A DNA stretch of 50,553 bases from positions 1 through 50,553 of the forward strand of contig JACPPR010000073.1 of assembly GCA_016190895.1 (NCBI GenBank), given 5' to 3'. This document shows positions 42,539-50,553 of this stretch, in pieces. Position numbers and translations under genes: made by a program. This DNA is from Chloroflexota bacterium. GTDB lineage: Bacteria; Chloroflexota; Dehalococcoidia; Dehalococcoidales; UBA2162. Position 1 is the stretch's first letter. Every line of letters starts with the position of its first letter. The notes under the pieces were generated by a model. That model saw only the letters and a program-made list of their open reading frames with translations. It was not told the origin of the DNA and made no database searches.

Positions 42539-44308
42539 CTACCGCCAGGCGTCAATGCTGAAGACGTTATAAGGAGCTAAGCCTCCCTGGCGGCCATTGA
42601 ATAGAACGACGAACTCTGTAGTGCCACCACAGATGATGATATTGTTAGCAGCAGGGTCGTTCATCAATGGCACCATATAGTCATCGGACAGCTCTTTCCA
42701 GTGTTTCCCTGATGTTCTTTCTATGCCCATCCAGCCATTTGTACTTAGGTCGCCACCCCCACGGTCCCTATACTCTTTCACAGTCAAGAAGCTCTTCTTA
42801 TAAAGCCACTCGTAGACTGCTTCCTTTGACGTAAAGCCGCAGTTATAAAGGTCTTGAGCCATCTGGGGAATCATAAGAAAAGTATAACCGCCGTCGTGGT
42901 CAGCCCAGATGTCAGGAACCATGTATTCCAACCAGTTGTGCGGGCCTGGAATGCCTTTAACATTAAGACGTCTGGCTACTCCACCATGACCGCTTTTCTG
43001 AAGAGCACGGAATCCGCCCGGAGGAGTATTAGCACCCCTCACGTTACCACCGCCCGAAACCATGACAACGTTCTCGCCTTTCCGGAAGTCATACTCTTCA
43101 TTCAAGCCCAGCCAGCCCGATGGTAATCCATCCGCATTTTCGGCAAAGCAAACGCCGCCGGTATTAAAGGGATTCCCGTGATTGCTCAAGCGGCTTTCGC
43201 CGGTAAGAGCGCCACCAAGGTTGATGGCCATGAGTTGATAGGTCCGGCCGATGGTGGCATTGGCCGGATTCCCCGGGTTAAGCAGGCCGACTCCTGCGTT
43301 CATCCCTATCTCCTTGGCGATAGGACCACTGACACAGGCCCAATAGCCAGCGTTACCCTGGGAACCAGTAGGGCATCCCGATTGGGCAATAGCCAGCACG
43401 ACGGGCAGGTACTCCGGCTTGCAGCCGGCCATCACGGCGATAGTAGCTACCTTTTCCACAGTAGCTGTCCACTGCTTGTTCTCGAATCGTACCGGCTCAC
43501 CCTTCTTCTTTGTCGCCTCGGCTCCCTCTCCCCTTCTTGACGCTGACACCGGTCCGTCCATCGGGTAGGTTATTACCTCTTCCGGTTTGTGACTGGTGCC
43601 CTTTAGCATTTCTTGCACCAGTTCCTCGGTAGGCACTATTATAGGAAACCCGTCCGTATAGAGTGCGATAGGCGCATCCAGTGGCGGTGGGATATACCTG
43701 GTCTGCTGGTAAAAGGTCTGAGCTTCGCCCAGGGTGCCTTCGAAGAGAATCCTCGGTTGCGGGGGGGCCCAGCGGGCGCTTTCTTTTTCCTTCTTAGTCA
43801 AGGGTTTGGTCAGGGCTTCAAGCATAGGCTGAATGAAGCTGTCAACATCAGCCGGTCCGGGAAGTGTATGCGAAGCGTGCACAAGGCGTTCCTCGGTGAC
43901 GCCATGTCTCAGCAACGTCTCCTTAATCAACTCCTCCTGGTCTTGATAATCAACGACGACCGTCGGGATACCGGCTTTCTCAAGCTTGGCGATGTAGGGC
44001 AACTGCCCGAATATAGCGCCGCTTCACCATGCCACCGATTGTATCACAGCATCGGCGGTCTTCATTTCCTCTTCCGTCAACTGAATCGCATTAGTCTGAT
44101 ATGTTTTCTTTACTTTCCAGTCGACATCGGGATAATCGCTCTTCAACCGTTTCTCCAGGGCTATGTTGACATCCGGCTCGCCACACTCACTTATCCAGAT
44201 TTCTTTGCCGTCAATAGTGTCGAGACGTGGCGCCAGAGGAAATAGATCTATCGTTTCCTGGATACCTTGCGGGTTCAGACACTTGTAGACTTTATCTTTC
44301 TCTGCCAT
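42539..44308 (-). CDS. UGSC/GrdB-like selenoprotein, copy 2 (in-frame TGA read as selenocysteine)
   Basis: 589 aa with Sec at codon 95 (TGA 44024-44026), the same codon as in copy 1. The context SVAW-U-SGAIFGQLPYIAKLEKAGIPT is nearly the same. By eye about two thirds or more of residues are shared with copy 1 along the whole length, on both sides of the TGA, including AGCKPEYLPVVLAIAQ, GPIAKEIGMN, NATIGRTYQLMAINLGG, KSGHGGVARRL-VKGIPG and the ending FSIDAWR. ATG 44308 (MAEKDKVYKCLNP) has GGAGAGAG upstream; an in-frame ATG at 44344 is less likely. The matching position of the TGA and intact downstream frame in both paralogues argue strongly against two independent nonsense mutations. Confidence 0.86.
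43995..44010 (-). promoter_or_regulatory. Candidate SECIS hairpin, copy 2
   Basis: GGGC-AGTT-GCCC plus an outer T-A pair, at the same distance from the TGA as in copy 1 (GU 20 bases downstream). The stem is shorter and part of the conservation may reflect the GQLPY codons. Confidence 0.5.
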
Positions 44309-44347
44309 TTTCTCTCTCCTTAAATCAATTTCTTCATCCTGCAAAGG

Positions 44348-46240
44348 TTAATACCCCATGGACTTCTTCAACTCCTGGTCTATCCAGACGAAGCTGACAA
44401 AGTTTCTGCGGTCGACATAACCCATGGCAAATTCGCCGTGGTAGTTCTTCAACCAGGGCCACCAGACCATGTAGCTAAAGTAAGTCGGCCCCTGTATTAC
44501 ATAGACCTGGTCAAGGACGTATTTCATTAGCTCTTTATGTATCGCTGAGGCGGCCAAGAAGCCCTTGTCCGACCTATCGGCGAGGGCCTCTTGCGTTTTC
44601 TTGAATGCCTCTTCGATAACTGAGTCGGTAATATCCCACTTTTGAGTAGAGGCGTTCCAACCAATCAGGCTATAGTTACCGGATTCCTGGTCCCCCCTAA
44701 AGTTCTGCATGGCATAAAAGAGACCCGGAGGTGAACCAGCGCCAACTACTGCAAAGCCGCCTGCCAGCTTTTCCCACCGGGACAAAGCAGACCAGACACC
44801 TGCTTCATAGGGTTTGAGAGTCACCTCAACGCCAATCTTGGACCAGTAATGAGCAGCCACCTCGGCCATCTCGAGGTCTCGAGCGGCGTTTCGAAAACGC
44901 AGTTCGGCCTTAAAGCCACTGGGATAACCCGCCTCTTTCAGAAGCTGTTTTGCCTTTTCGGGGTTATAGCTAAAAAGTTCCTGCACTGAGGCTGGCGCCT
45001 CTTCAATGGGGAGATAAGCTCCCATATACTGGTCCAGAGGTTGTATCGGCCAGCCCGGCAAAGCGCGCTCGCCGCCGAATAGGGATTGTATTATCGTATC
45101 GTAGTCAAGCGCCAGCTGAAGCGCCCGGCGCACTCTGACATCGCTATAGGGCTTCTCGTACATAGGGCCGGCTATATTGTAAGGCTCATCAGGCCAGGAG
45201 ACCATTTTAAGTTTAGGCTGTTGTTTCAGAAAATTGAGAGCTGGCTCCTTGGTAGCTTCTATCCAGTCAAGTTTCCCGGTGCGGAAGGCAGCCTGCTGGG
45301 TGGAGATATCGGGCACTATCAACACCCGAATCCCTTCCAGGTAAGGTAGCTGGTTGCCCTTGCCCGGGCCAACCGGGTCCTTCATAAACCAGTTGGGGTT
45401 CCTCTTGAAAGTACCTATGCTGGCAGGAACATAGTCGGTCACCATGAAGGGACCCTCTCCAACATGCTGTGTCCACTTCCACGCCACTTTATCACCATAT
45501 TTGTCCCATACTTCTCGGGCCACCGTGTGGGCACCATTACCCAGGCGAGTCATCGCCAGTGCCATAGCGGATGGGTCGGAAACCTTAACCTTGACGGTGT
45601 ACTTGTCCGGTGCAGTTATCTCTGTGTTCCGTAGCGATGGTCCGGTCCTGTAAATATAAGCCTGGGTGTTAGTAGTGACCAGCTTCAGACTGAAAACGAC
45701 ATCATCGGCAGTGACCTCGCGTCCGCCAACCAGGCGGCTGGCCTCACTCGCCGGATTAAGAGCAAAGCGGGCGCCTTTGCGAATATTGAAGATAACAGTG
45801 TCGGGCCCGGTGAATTCCCAGCTCTCGGCAAGTAAACCGGTTTTGAAGCTCTGGCGGTCGTAGCCACTGGACCGCCAGGTAGTTTCGCCGGTACCAGCCG
45901 GACCTTTCGCCCAGTCTCCAATTAAGAGGTCATCGTCTATCAACGGGAAACCCCAGGGTCCGGTGCGGATACCCAGAATCTGACTCCAGTTTTGAACTTC
46001 GCCCGCTACCGTCAGATTAAGAATGCCGCCATACTTTGGCGCTTCAGCGACGGGTTTCTCTGCTTCTTGTTGTGTCTTCTGTTCTACCTGGGTAGCTGGA
46101 GTCGTCGGAGCAGCCGGAGTCGTCGGAGCGGTCGGTGTAGTCGGAGCAGCCGGAGCGGTTGGTGCCGCGGGGCCGCAGGCCGCTAACACCAGAGACAACA
46201 CCATAACCCCACTGACCGCCAGCCATAGGATTTTCCTCAT
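44348..46240 (-). CDS. Family-5 extracellular solute-binding lipoprotein, copy 2
   Basis: 630 aa from ATG 46240 (AGAGG site upstream; the ATG 46261 in frame lacks one). Lipobox LVLAAC with Cys22, then a long Ala/Pro/Thr-rich linker encoded by degenerate short repeats, then the same fold as copy 1: PKYGGILNLTVAGE, YSDVRVRRALQLALDY, YNPEKAKQLLKEAGYPSG, WPWLKNYHGE and WIDQELKKSMGY. The two binding proteins diverge more in their centre than the neighbouring selenoproteins do, suggesting different ligands. First gene of the minus-strand four-gene array; the UGSC gene starts 39 bases after its stop. Confidence 0.92.
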   Translation of the reverse strand: MRKILWLAVSGVMVLSLVLAACGPAAPTAPAAPTTPTAPTTPAAPTTPATQVEQKTQQEAEKPVAEAPKYGGILNLTVAGEVQNWSQILGIRTGPWGFPLIDDDLLIGDWAKGPAGTGETTWRSSGYDRQSFKTGLLAESWEFTGPDTVIFNIRKGARFALNPASEASRLVGGREVTADDVVFSLKLVTTNTQAYIYRTGPSLRNTEITAPDKYTVKVKVSDPSAMALAMTRLGNGAHTVAREVWDKYGDKVAWKWTQHVGEGPFMVTDYVPASIGTFKRNPNWFMKDPVGPGKGNQLPYLEGIRVLIVPDISTQQAAFRTGKLDWIEATKEPALNFLKQQPKLKMVSWPDEPYNIAGPMYEKPYSDVRVRRALQLALDYDTIIQSLFGGERALPGWPIQPLDQYMGAYLPIEEAPASVQELFSYNPEKAKQLLKEAGYPSGFKAELRFRNAARDLEMAEVAAHYWSKIGVEVTLKPYEAGVWSALSRWEKLAGGFAVVGAGSPPGLFYAMQNFRGDQESGNYSLIGWNASTQKWDITDSVIEEAFKKTQEALADRSDKGFLAASAIHKELMKYVLDQVYVIQGPTYFSYMVWWPWLKNYHGEFAMGYVDRRNFVSFVWIDQELKKSMGY

Positions 46241-46857
46241 CTGTTTACCTCTTTCCTTCATATTTCTCTTGCCCTACTTTGGACTATTATCTTTGTAATT
46301 GATTTCCGCGGCAGAACCACCGGAAGTTTGGGCGCCTTTACTTTTATCTCGAAACCCTGCTGACAGGTAAAGATAACACAAATGTAAGCCAGGCGAGCCC
46401 AAAACACAATCGGGTGATTGCTGAAATATGACTCCGAAATGCCTGAATTTTGGATAGGGGAAAGTATGAGTGAGGCTGATGTGACACTGCTGATGTGACA
46501 CTCTCACATCAAACAAGTTACATGTCCGGGGAAGACAAACCTTCGCGAAAACGCTATTACTGGGCTAGTTTTTTCTCCAACTTCTTCAAAAATATCAATT
46601 CAGTAAATTGTGACGCCGAAGTCACCTTTCGCTTGTTTAGTGCCCCCAAGACGGGGCAGATGAACAGAGAAACTACGTAGACATACGGATAGGCGAGAGG
46701 CTATTTGATATGTTAAAATAATTCTTTGAGTAGTATCATCAGTCCGGTAAAAGCATTTAGCCCTTCCAGAGATTCATTAGTTGTGCTTAAGAACAAGCTG
46801 AACAAGGTGGCGGGTGATTATCCTGCTTGCGACGCTAGCCACAAGGAGGGTTAAGGG
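46241..46857. other. Divergent regulatory gap between the binding-protein array and the multicopper oxidase
   Basis: 617 bases without a gene. One 61-codon open frame (46495-46680) has no ribosome site. It contains the operator-like repeat at 46476-46510. No full promoter match was found for either flanking gene. Confidence 0.5.
46476..46510. promoter_or_regulatory. Tandem and inverted repeat resembling a CRP/FNR-type operator
   Basis: CTGATGTGACACTG (46476-46489) is repeated directly as CTGATGTGACACTC (46490-46503). The second copy forms a perfect inverted repeat GATGTGA-cactc-TCACATC (46492-46510). TGTGA/TCACA half-sites are those of CRP-family regulators, but the spacer is 5 rather than 6. 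Confidence 0.5.
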
Positions 46858-49800
46858 GTGACGGGGTACCGAAAACGACATACGATATCACTGATTCTGG
46901 CAGCAGTTGCTACTTTTGGCCTATTGATGCCGCCTGCGGCGCTTGCTCAGGCAAATCCGCCCGAAAGTGGGCGCACGATAATCGCAAATGTGGTCGCTCT
47001 CGACCAGCCCATTGTCTTTAACAGACTTGGGGCAGTGACACCCGGGGGGATGATGTATGCCCTCCGGCGGGATGTAGTCAATAAGAATACCGGCCTGACT
47101 GAGGCTCAAGGCGGTATTCTGGCTCCCGGACAGGTAAAGTTACGGCCTGATAAGCGTCCCCGCCCGCTCACGCTGCGGATGAACGTCGGCGACAGGCTCC
47201 AGATAAACTTCCAGAACTTGCTTAACCCCGAACCATTGCTGGGGCCGCCACTCCCACCTGACCCGGAGCACCCGGGACCCATCGGCCCAGAGCTATTGCA
47301 GCCGGCCACGCGGACAACGGGAATCCATGTGCTGGGAATGCACCCGGTCAATAGTATCCTGGACGATGGTTCAAACGTCGGGGATAATCCCAGCAGCCTG
47401 GTAGCGCCCGGAGGTCAGATTACCTATACAATTCATGCCGAGCGAGAAGGCGTCTTTCTCCTCCAGAATACCGCCGATGCCGGCAGCGGGGTGCTCAGTT
47501 CCTGGAACTTCGGTCTTTTCGGCGCCGTGAATGTCGAGCCGGCCGGCTCCGAGTGGTATCGTAGCCAGGTAACACAGGCAGAAATGGCGTTGGCGACCGC
47601 TAACACTACCGATGACGGTCATCCGGTCCTGAACTATGATGCTGTTTACCTCACCGGAACTTATGCGGGCTTGCCAATTCTTAAGATTCTGAACGGAAAT
47701 GAAATCGTTCATTCCGACCTCAGTGCCATTATCACCGGACCAGGCAAGGGCAACTTCCCTGCCGGACAAAACCCGCCGAATCCAGCCTATCCCAACCGGA
47801 ACCGGCCCTTCCGCGAGTTTACCCTGGTCTTCCACGATGAAAACGAGGTCGTCCAGGCCTTCCCTCACTTTGAAGACCCGGCCTTTGAAGAAACGCTGCA
47901 TAGCGTGCGTGATTCCTTTGCCATAAACTATGGCAGCGGTGGTATCGGCGCTATGGTTATTGCCAACCGTCTCGGCGTCGGGCCGATGTGGGACGCCGTG
48001 GATATGAAGTATGAAGAATCATTCCTAAGCTCCTGGGTGGTCGGCGACCCGGCGATGATAGTCGATATTCCGGCCAATACCACAGACAATACCAGCCAGC
48101 TTCTTACCGGGCCGAAGTCCACCAAGTCGTTTTTCCCAGATGACCCGTCTAACGTTTATCACAGCTACATGAATGACCGGGTGAAGATAAGGAATCTTGC
48201 CGTTGGCAAAGAACCTCATATCTTCCACCTGCACACCCACCAGTGGCTACTGACCCCCGATGATGACAACTCAAATTACCTTGACATGCAGGCAATCGGG
48301 CCAGGGAGCGGCTATACCTATGAGATAGCCTACAATGGTTCGGGCAACCGCAATAAAACCTTCGGCGATGCCATCTTCCACTGCCACTTCTATCCTCACT
48401 TTGCCCAGGGGATGTGGGGACTGTGGCGGGTTCATGACACATTTGAATCGGGAACTGTGCTGGATGGCGATGGTCGTCCGGCGGCTGGCAGTAGAGCCTT
48501 GCCGGATGGGGAGATAGAGGCTGGCACGCCGATTCCCGGTGTCGTTCCGTTACCGACTTTAGCCATGGCGCCGTTGCCAGGTACTGCCACCATAGTTCCC
48601 GGCTCGACATTCACACCCCAATTGCCCGGAGGTCAAATTTCCATAACCGAGCCAGACGCCAACAGCGATGGCAAACCCGACCGGAACGTCGGCTTCCCCC
48701 TGTTCATCCCGGGCGTCGCCGGTCATCGCGCCCCGACCCCACCCCTCGACCTGGTGAATGATGGCGGCTTGCCCAGGCACATCGTCATCGGCGGCACAGC
48801 AAACAAGACTTTTTCTCCCTTGAGTTTCGCCGCGGACTTTAACGCGATAGTAGCCAAGTTTTTACCTGAGGACGGGACGTCCGCCGAAAAGGCAGCCATG
48901 GATTTCCATACTCTGCTGCGGCATGATACGTTCAAACCGGACGGTGCTGCGGCAACGGGCGCCAGCGGCTTCGAGACTAACGGGTTGCCTCCGGTGGCGG
49001 GCGCACCTTTTGCCGACCCGGCCAGGACCGATGCCGGCGGCCCCGTGGCCAATCCCAATACCGCTAACCGGGTCTACCGGGCGGCTGATATTCAACTCGA
49101 CATGATTCTTAATAAGGACGGGTGGCATTTCCCCCAATCCCGAATCACCACGTTATGGGGAGACGTTCAAGCAACGCTGACTGGCGCCAAAGCGCCGGAG
49201 CCTTTCGTTATGCGGACTAACTCAGGCGATATTATCGATTTCTTTCTCACAAATCTCATTCCTATGAAATATCGGCAGGATGCCTTCCAGGTGCTGACGG
49301 AAACCGATATTATGGGCCAGCACATGCACCTGGTCAAATTCGACGTCCTTTCGGCGGATGGCTCTGCCAATGGTTACAACTATGAAGACGGCGCCCTCAG
49401 CCCCGAAGAAGTGCGCGAGCGCATCGATAAGATAAAAGCGCCGGGTGGAGGAGCCTTTGACCTGCCTGATGGACTGACCGCCGCCAACCTGACAGCTGAA
49501 GCCCATCCCTTCTTTGGCGCCACCGGACCTAACGGCGAGAACTGGCTCGGCGCTCGCACCAATATCCAGCGCTGGTATACCGACCCGCTGGTCAATAATG
49601 CCGGGCAGGAACGGATAATGGGTAACTCTTTCACCCATGACCATCTTGGCCCATCCACTCACCAGCAGACAGGACTGTACGGCAGCCTCCTTACTGAACC
49701 GGAAGGCTCCCAATGGCGTGACTCGGAAACAGGGCAAATCCAGGGAGGAGAAGGGGTGACGCCACGCTCCATAGGCGGAGGTTTGACCGATGGCGGTCCA

Positions 49801-50553
49801 ACTAGCTGGCGGGCTGATATTATTACAAGTGAGGACCTCGGCCAGGGTCCGACCAACAACATCGACAGAGCGAGTTACCGGGAGTTCTACTTCGAGTTCG
49901 CTGACTTCCAGCTTGCTTACAGGGAAGGGCGTGGTGGTACCGCAGCCAATCCCGTCCCCGATATAGCGGGCGCCGTTGCTCCACCTCCTGTCCCCGAAGC
50001 AATCTCCGCCGCGGATGTCGGCACGTATTCCATTAATTACAGGAACGAACCTTTAGCTCTCCGCATCTTTGACCCGGGTACGGGACTGCAGGCAGTAGGT
50101 CCCGCGGGGGACCTGTCACTGGCATTGTCTTCCAACATTACGCGTGCCAACCCGAGGTTCAATGCCCAGCCGGCTTTCTATCCGGCTTTGACGGCCGATA
50201 TTCGCCCCGGCGACCCCTTCACGCCTATAGCACGTGCCTACGTAAATGACCGTGTCAAGGTCAGGATACAGGTCGGGGCAACTGAAGAAGGGCACAACTT
50301 CAGTATCCACGGCCTCAAATGGCTCCAGGAGTATGCCAGCCCGAACTCCGGCTGGCGTAACTCCCAGTTGATGGGCATATCCGAGCAGTTCATCCTGGAC
50401 ACGGTAATCCCACCGGACCCCGGGCAGACAGACGCCGCAGATTACCTGTACTCGGCTAACTCAGCCAGTGAGGGGTTCTGGAATGGCATCTGGGGCATCT
50501 TACGCTCTTATGCCAGGCTGCGGAACGACCTGTTGCCGTTGCCGAATAACCCA
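46858..50553 (+). CDS. Very large exported multicopper oxidase-like protein (3' end outside window)
   Basis: 1232 codons with no stop to the window edge. GTG 46858 follows AAGGAGG by 8 bases. Sec signal peptide 1-30 (RKRHTISLILAAVATFGLL, cut after ALA). Copper motifs: H454-IFH-LHTHQW (to about 463) and H508-CHFYPHFAQGM519, the classical HxxHxH and HCHxxxHxxxGM pair. A second set includes HMHLVKFDV (H822, H824) and SFTHDHLGPSTHQQTG (H927-H935), with GHNFSIHGLKW (H1146, H1151) beyond. Several cupredoxin domains in tandem recall giant MnxG/MCO-type oxidases acting outside the cell on Mn(II), Cu(I) or organics. Terminal partner domains are unseen. Substrate unknown. Confidence 0.88.
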   Translation, partial: MTGYRKRHTISLILAAVATFGLLMPPAALAQANPPESGRTIIANVVALDQPIVFNRLGAVTPGGMMYALRRDVVNKNTGLTEAQGGILAPGQVKLRPDKRPRPLTLRMNVGDRLQINFQNLLNPEPLLGPPLPPDPEHPGPIGPELLQPATRTTGIHVLGMHPVNSILDDGSNVGDNPSSLVAPGGQITYTIHAEREGVFLLQNTADAGSGVLSSWNFGLFGAVNVEPAGSEWYRSQVTQAEMALATANTTDDGHPVLNYDAVYLTGTYAGLPILKILNGNEIVHSDLSAIITGPGKGNFPAGQNPPNPAYPNRNRPFREFTLVFHDENEVVQAFPHFEDPAFEETLHSVRDSFAINYGSGGIGAMVIANRLGVGPMWDAVDMKYEESFLSSWVVGDPAMIVDIPANTTDNTSQLLTGPKSTKSFFPDDPSNVYHSYMNDRVKIRNLAVGKEPHIFHLHTHQWLLTPDDDNSNYLDMQAIGPGSGYTYEIAYNGSGNRNKTFGDAIFHCHFYPHFAQGMWGLWRVHDTFESGTVLDGDGRPAAGSRALPDGEIEAGTPIPGVVPLPTLAMAPLPGTATIVPGSTFTPQLPGGQISITEPDANSDGKPDRNVGFPLFIPGVAGHRAPTPPLDLVNDGGLPRHIVIGGTANKTFSPLSFAADFNAIVAKFLPEDGTSAEKAAMDFHTLLRHDTFKPDGAAATGASGFETNGLPPVAGAPFADPARTDAGGPVANPNTANRVYRAADIQLDMILNKDGWHFPQSRITTLWGDVQATLTGAKAPEPFVMRTNSGDIIDFFLTNLIPMKYRQDAFQVLTETDIMGQHMHLVKFDVLSADGSANGYNYEDGALSPEEVRERIDKIKAPGGGAFDLPDGLTAANLTAEAHPFFGATGPNGENWLGARTNIQRWYTDPLVNNAGQERIMGNSFTHDHLGPSTHQQTGLYGSLLTEPEGSQWRDSETGQIQGGEGVTPRSIGGGLTDGGPTSWRADIITSEDLGQGPTNNIDRASYREFYFEFADFQLAYREGRGGTAANPVPDIAGAVAPPPVPEAISAADVGTYSINYRNEPLALRIFDPGTGLQAVGPAGDLSLALSSNITRANPRFNAQPAFYPALTADIRPGDPFTPIARAYVNDRVKVRIQVGATEEGHNFSIHGLKWLQEYASPNSGWRNSQLMGISEQFILDTVIPPDPGQTDAADYLYSANSASEGFWNGIWGILRSYARLRNDLLPLPNNP

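Noticed and set aside
41907-42561. Plus-strand open frames opposite the binding lipoproteins
   Set aside because: Low-complexity antisense of the Pro/Thr linker and signal peptide of real genes.
46092-46165. Short tandem repeats as a CRISPR array
   Set aside because: Units of 9-12 bases without spacers, in frame inside a lipoprotein linker; no CRISPR array was seen anywhere in the window.

Overview
The window looks like chromosomal DNA of a Dehalococcoidia-like member of the Chloroflexota. This is inferred from gene content and order (carA-carB-pyrK, compact rib and bio clusters, desulforedoxin-like mini-proteins, Tat-exported molybdoenzyme), from intermediate G+C, and from many small palindromic intergenic repeats. 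No rRNA is present, so the assignment is not proven.

Layout. 1-7.8 kb: the end of carA, a small accessory patch (hypothetical proteins and a GIY-YIG nuclease flanked by inverted repeats), carB, pyrK, yjbQ and two tandem desulforedoxin-like mini-genes. 7.8-11.4 kb, minus strand: a tight operon lepB-thrC-MFS transporter-folE. 11.5-15.2 kb: the complete riboflavin pathway ribD-ribE-ribBA-ribH. 15.2-17.3 kb: a MITE-like repeat, an EF-Tu-domain-like mini-protein, chrA and a coiled-coil/zinc-knuckle protein. 17.4-24.0 kb: the biotin genes bioB / bioF-bioD-bioA. A complete IS1595-like element (18538-20640; near-perfect inverted ends, 8-bp target duplication, transposase plus a DUF3800 passenger) has split bioB from bioFDA. 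24.3 kb: tRNA-Val(GAC).

24.8-33.2 kb: a self-contained molybdoenzyme cassette. It holds a Tat-exported catalytic subunit, a Tat-exported four-cluster ferredoxin subunit, an NrfD-type membrane anchor, a small membrane protein, a TorD-type chaperone, TatA, MobB, a MOT1-type molybdate transporter and MobA. Together they supply molybdate uptake, cofactor finishing, folding, export and the respiratory enzyme. A gene-free stretch of about 0.9 kb follows.

34.1-46.2 kb: an accessory, probably catabolic island. It has two amidohydrolase-2 family proteins, an acyl/aryl-adenylating ligase, and, on the minus strand, a tandemly duplicated two-gene module: a family-5 solute-binding lipoprotein followed by a UGSC/GrdB-like protein. 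Both UGSC-like genes carry an in-frame TGA at codon 95, exactly where this superfamily has selenocysteine. Each TGA is followed at the same distance by a short hairpin with GU in its loop (a SECIS candidate). I read them as two intact paralogous selenoproteins that conventional gene calling would split into four ORFs. This is the most interesting content of the window.

46.9 kb to the end: one very long exported multicopper-oxidase-like protein, still open at the window edge (1232 codons without a stop).

Several strong promoters share a TTGACA/TAGAAT-type architecture, and two of them (ribD, bioB) appear to give leaderless mRNAs.
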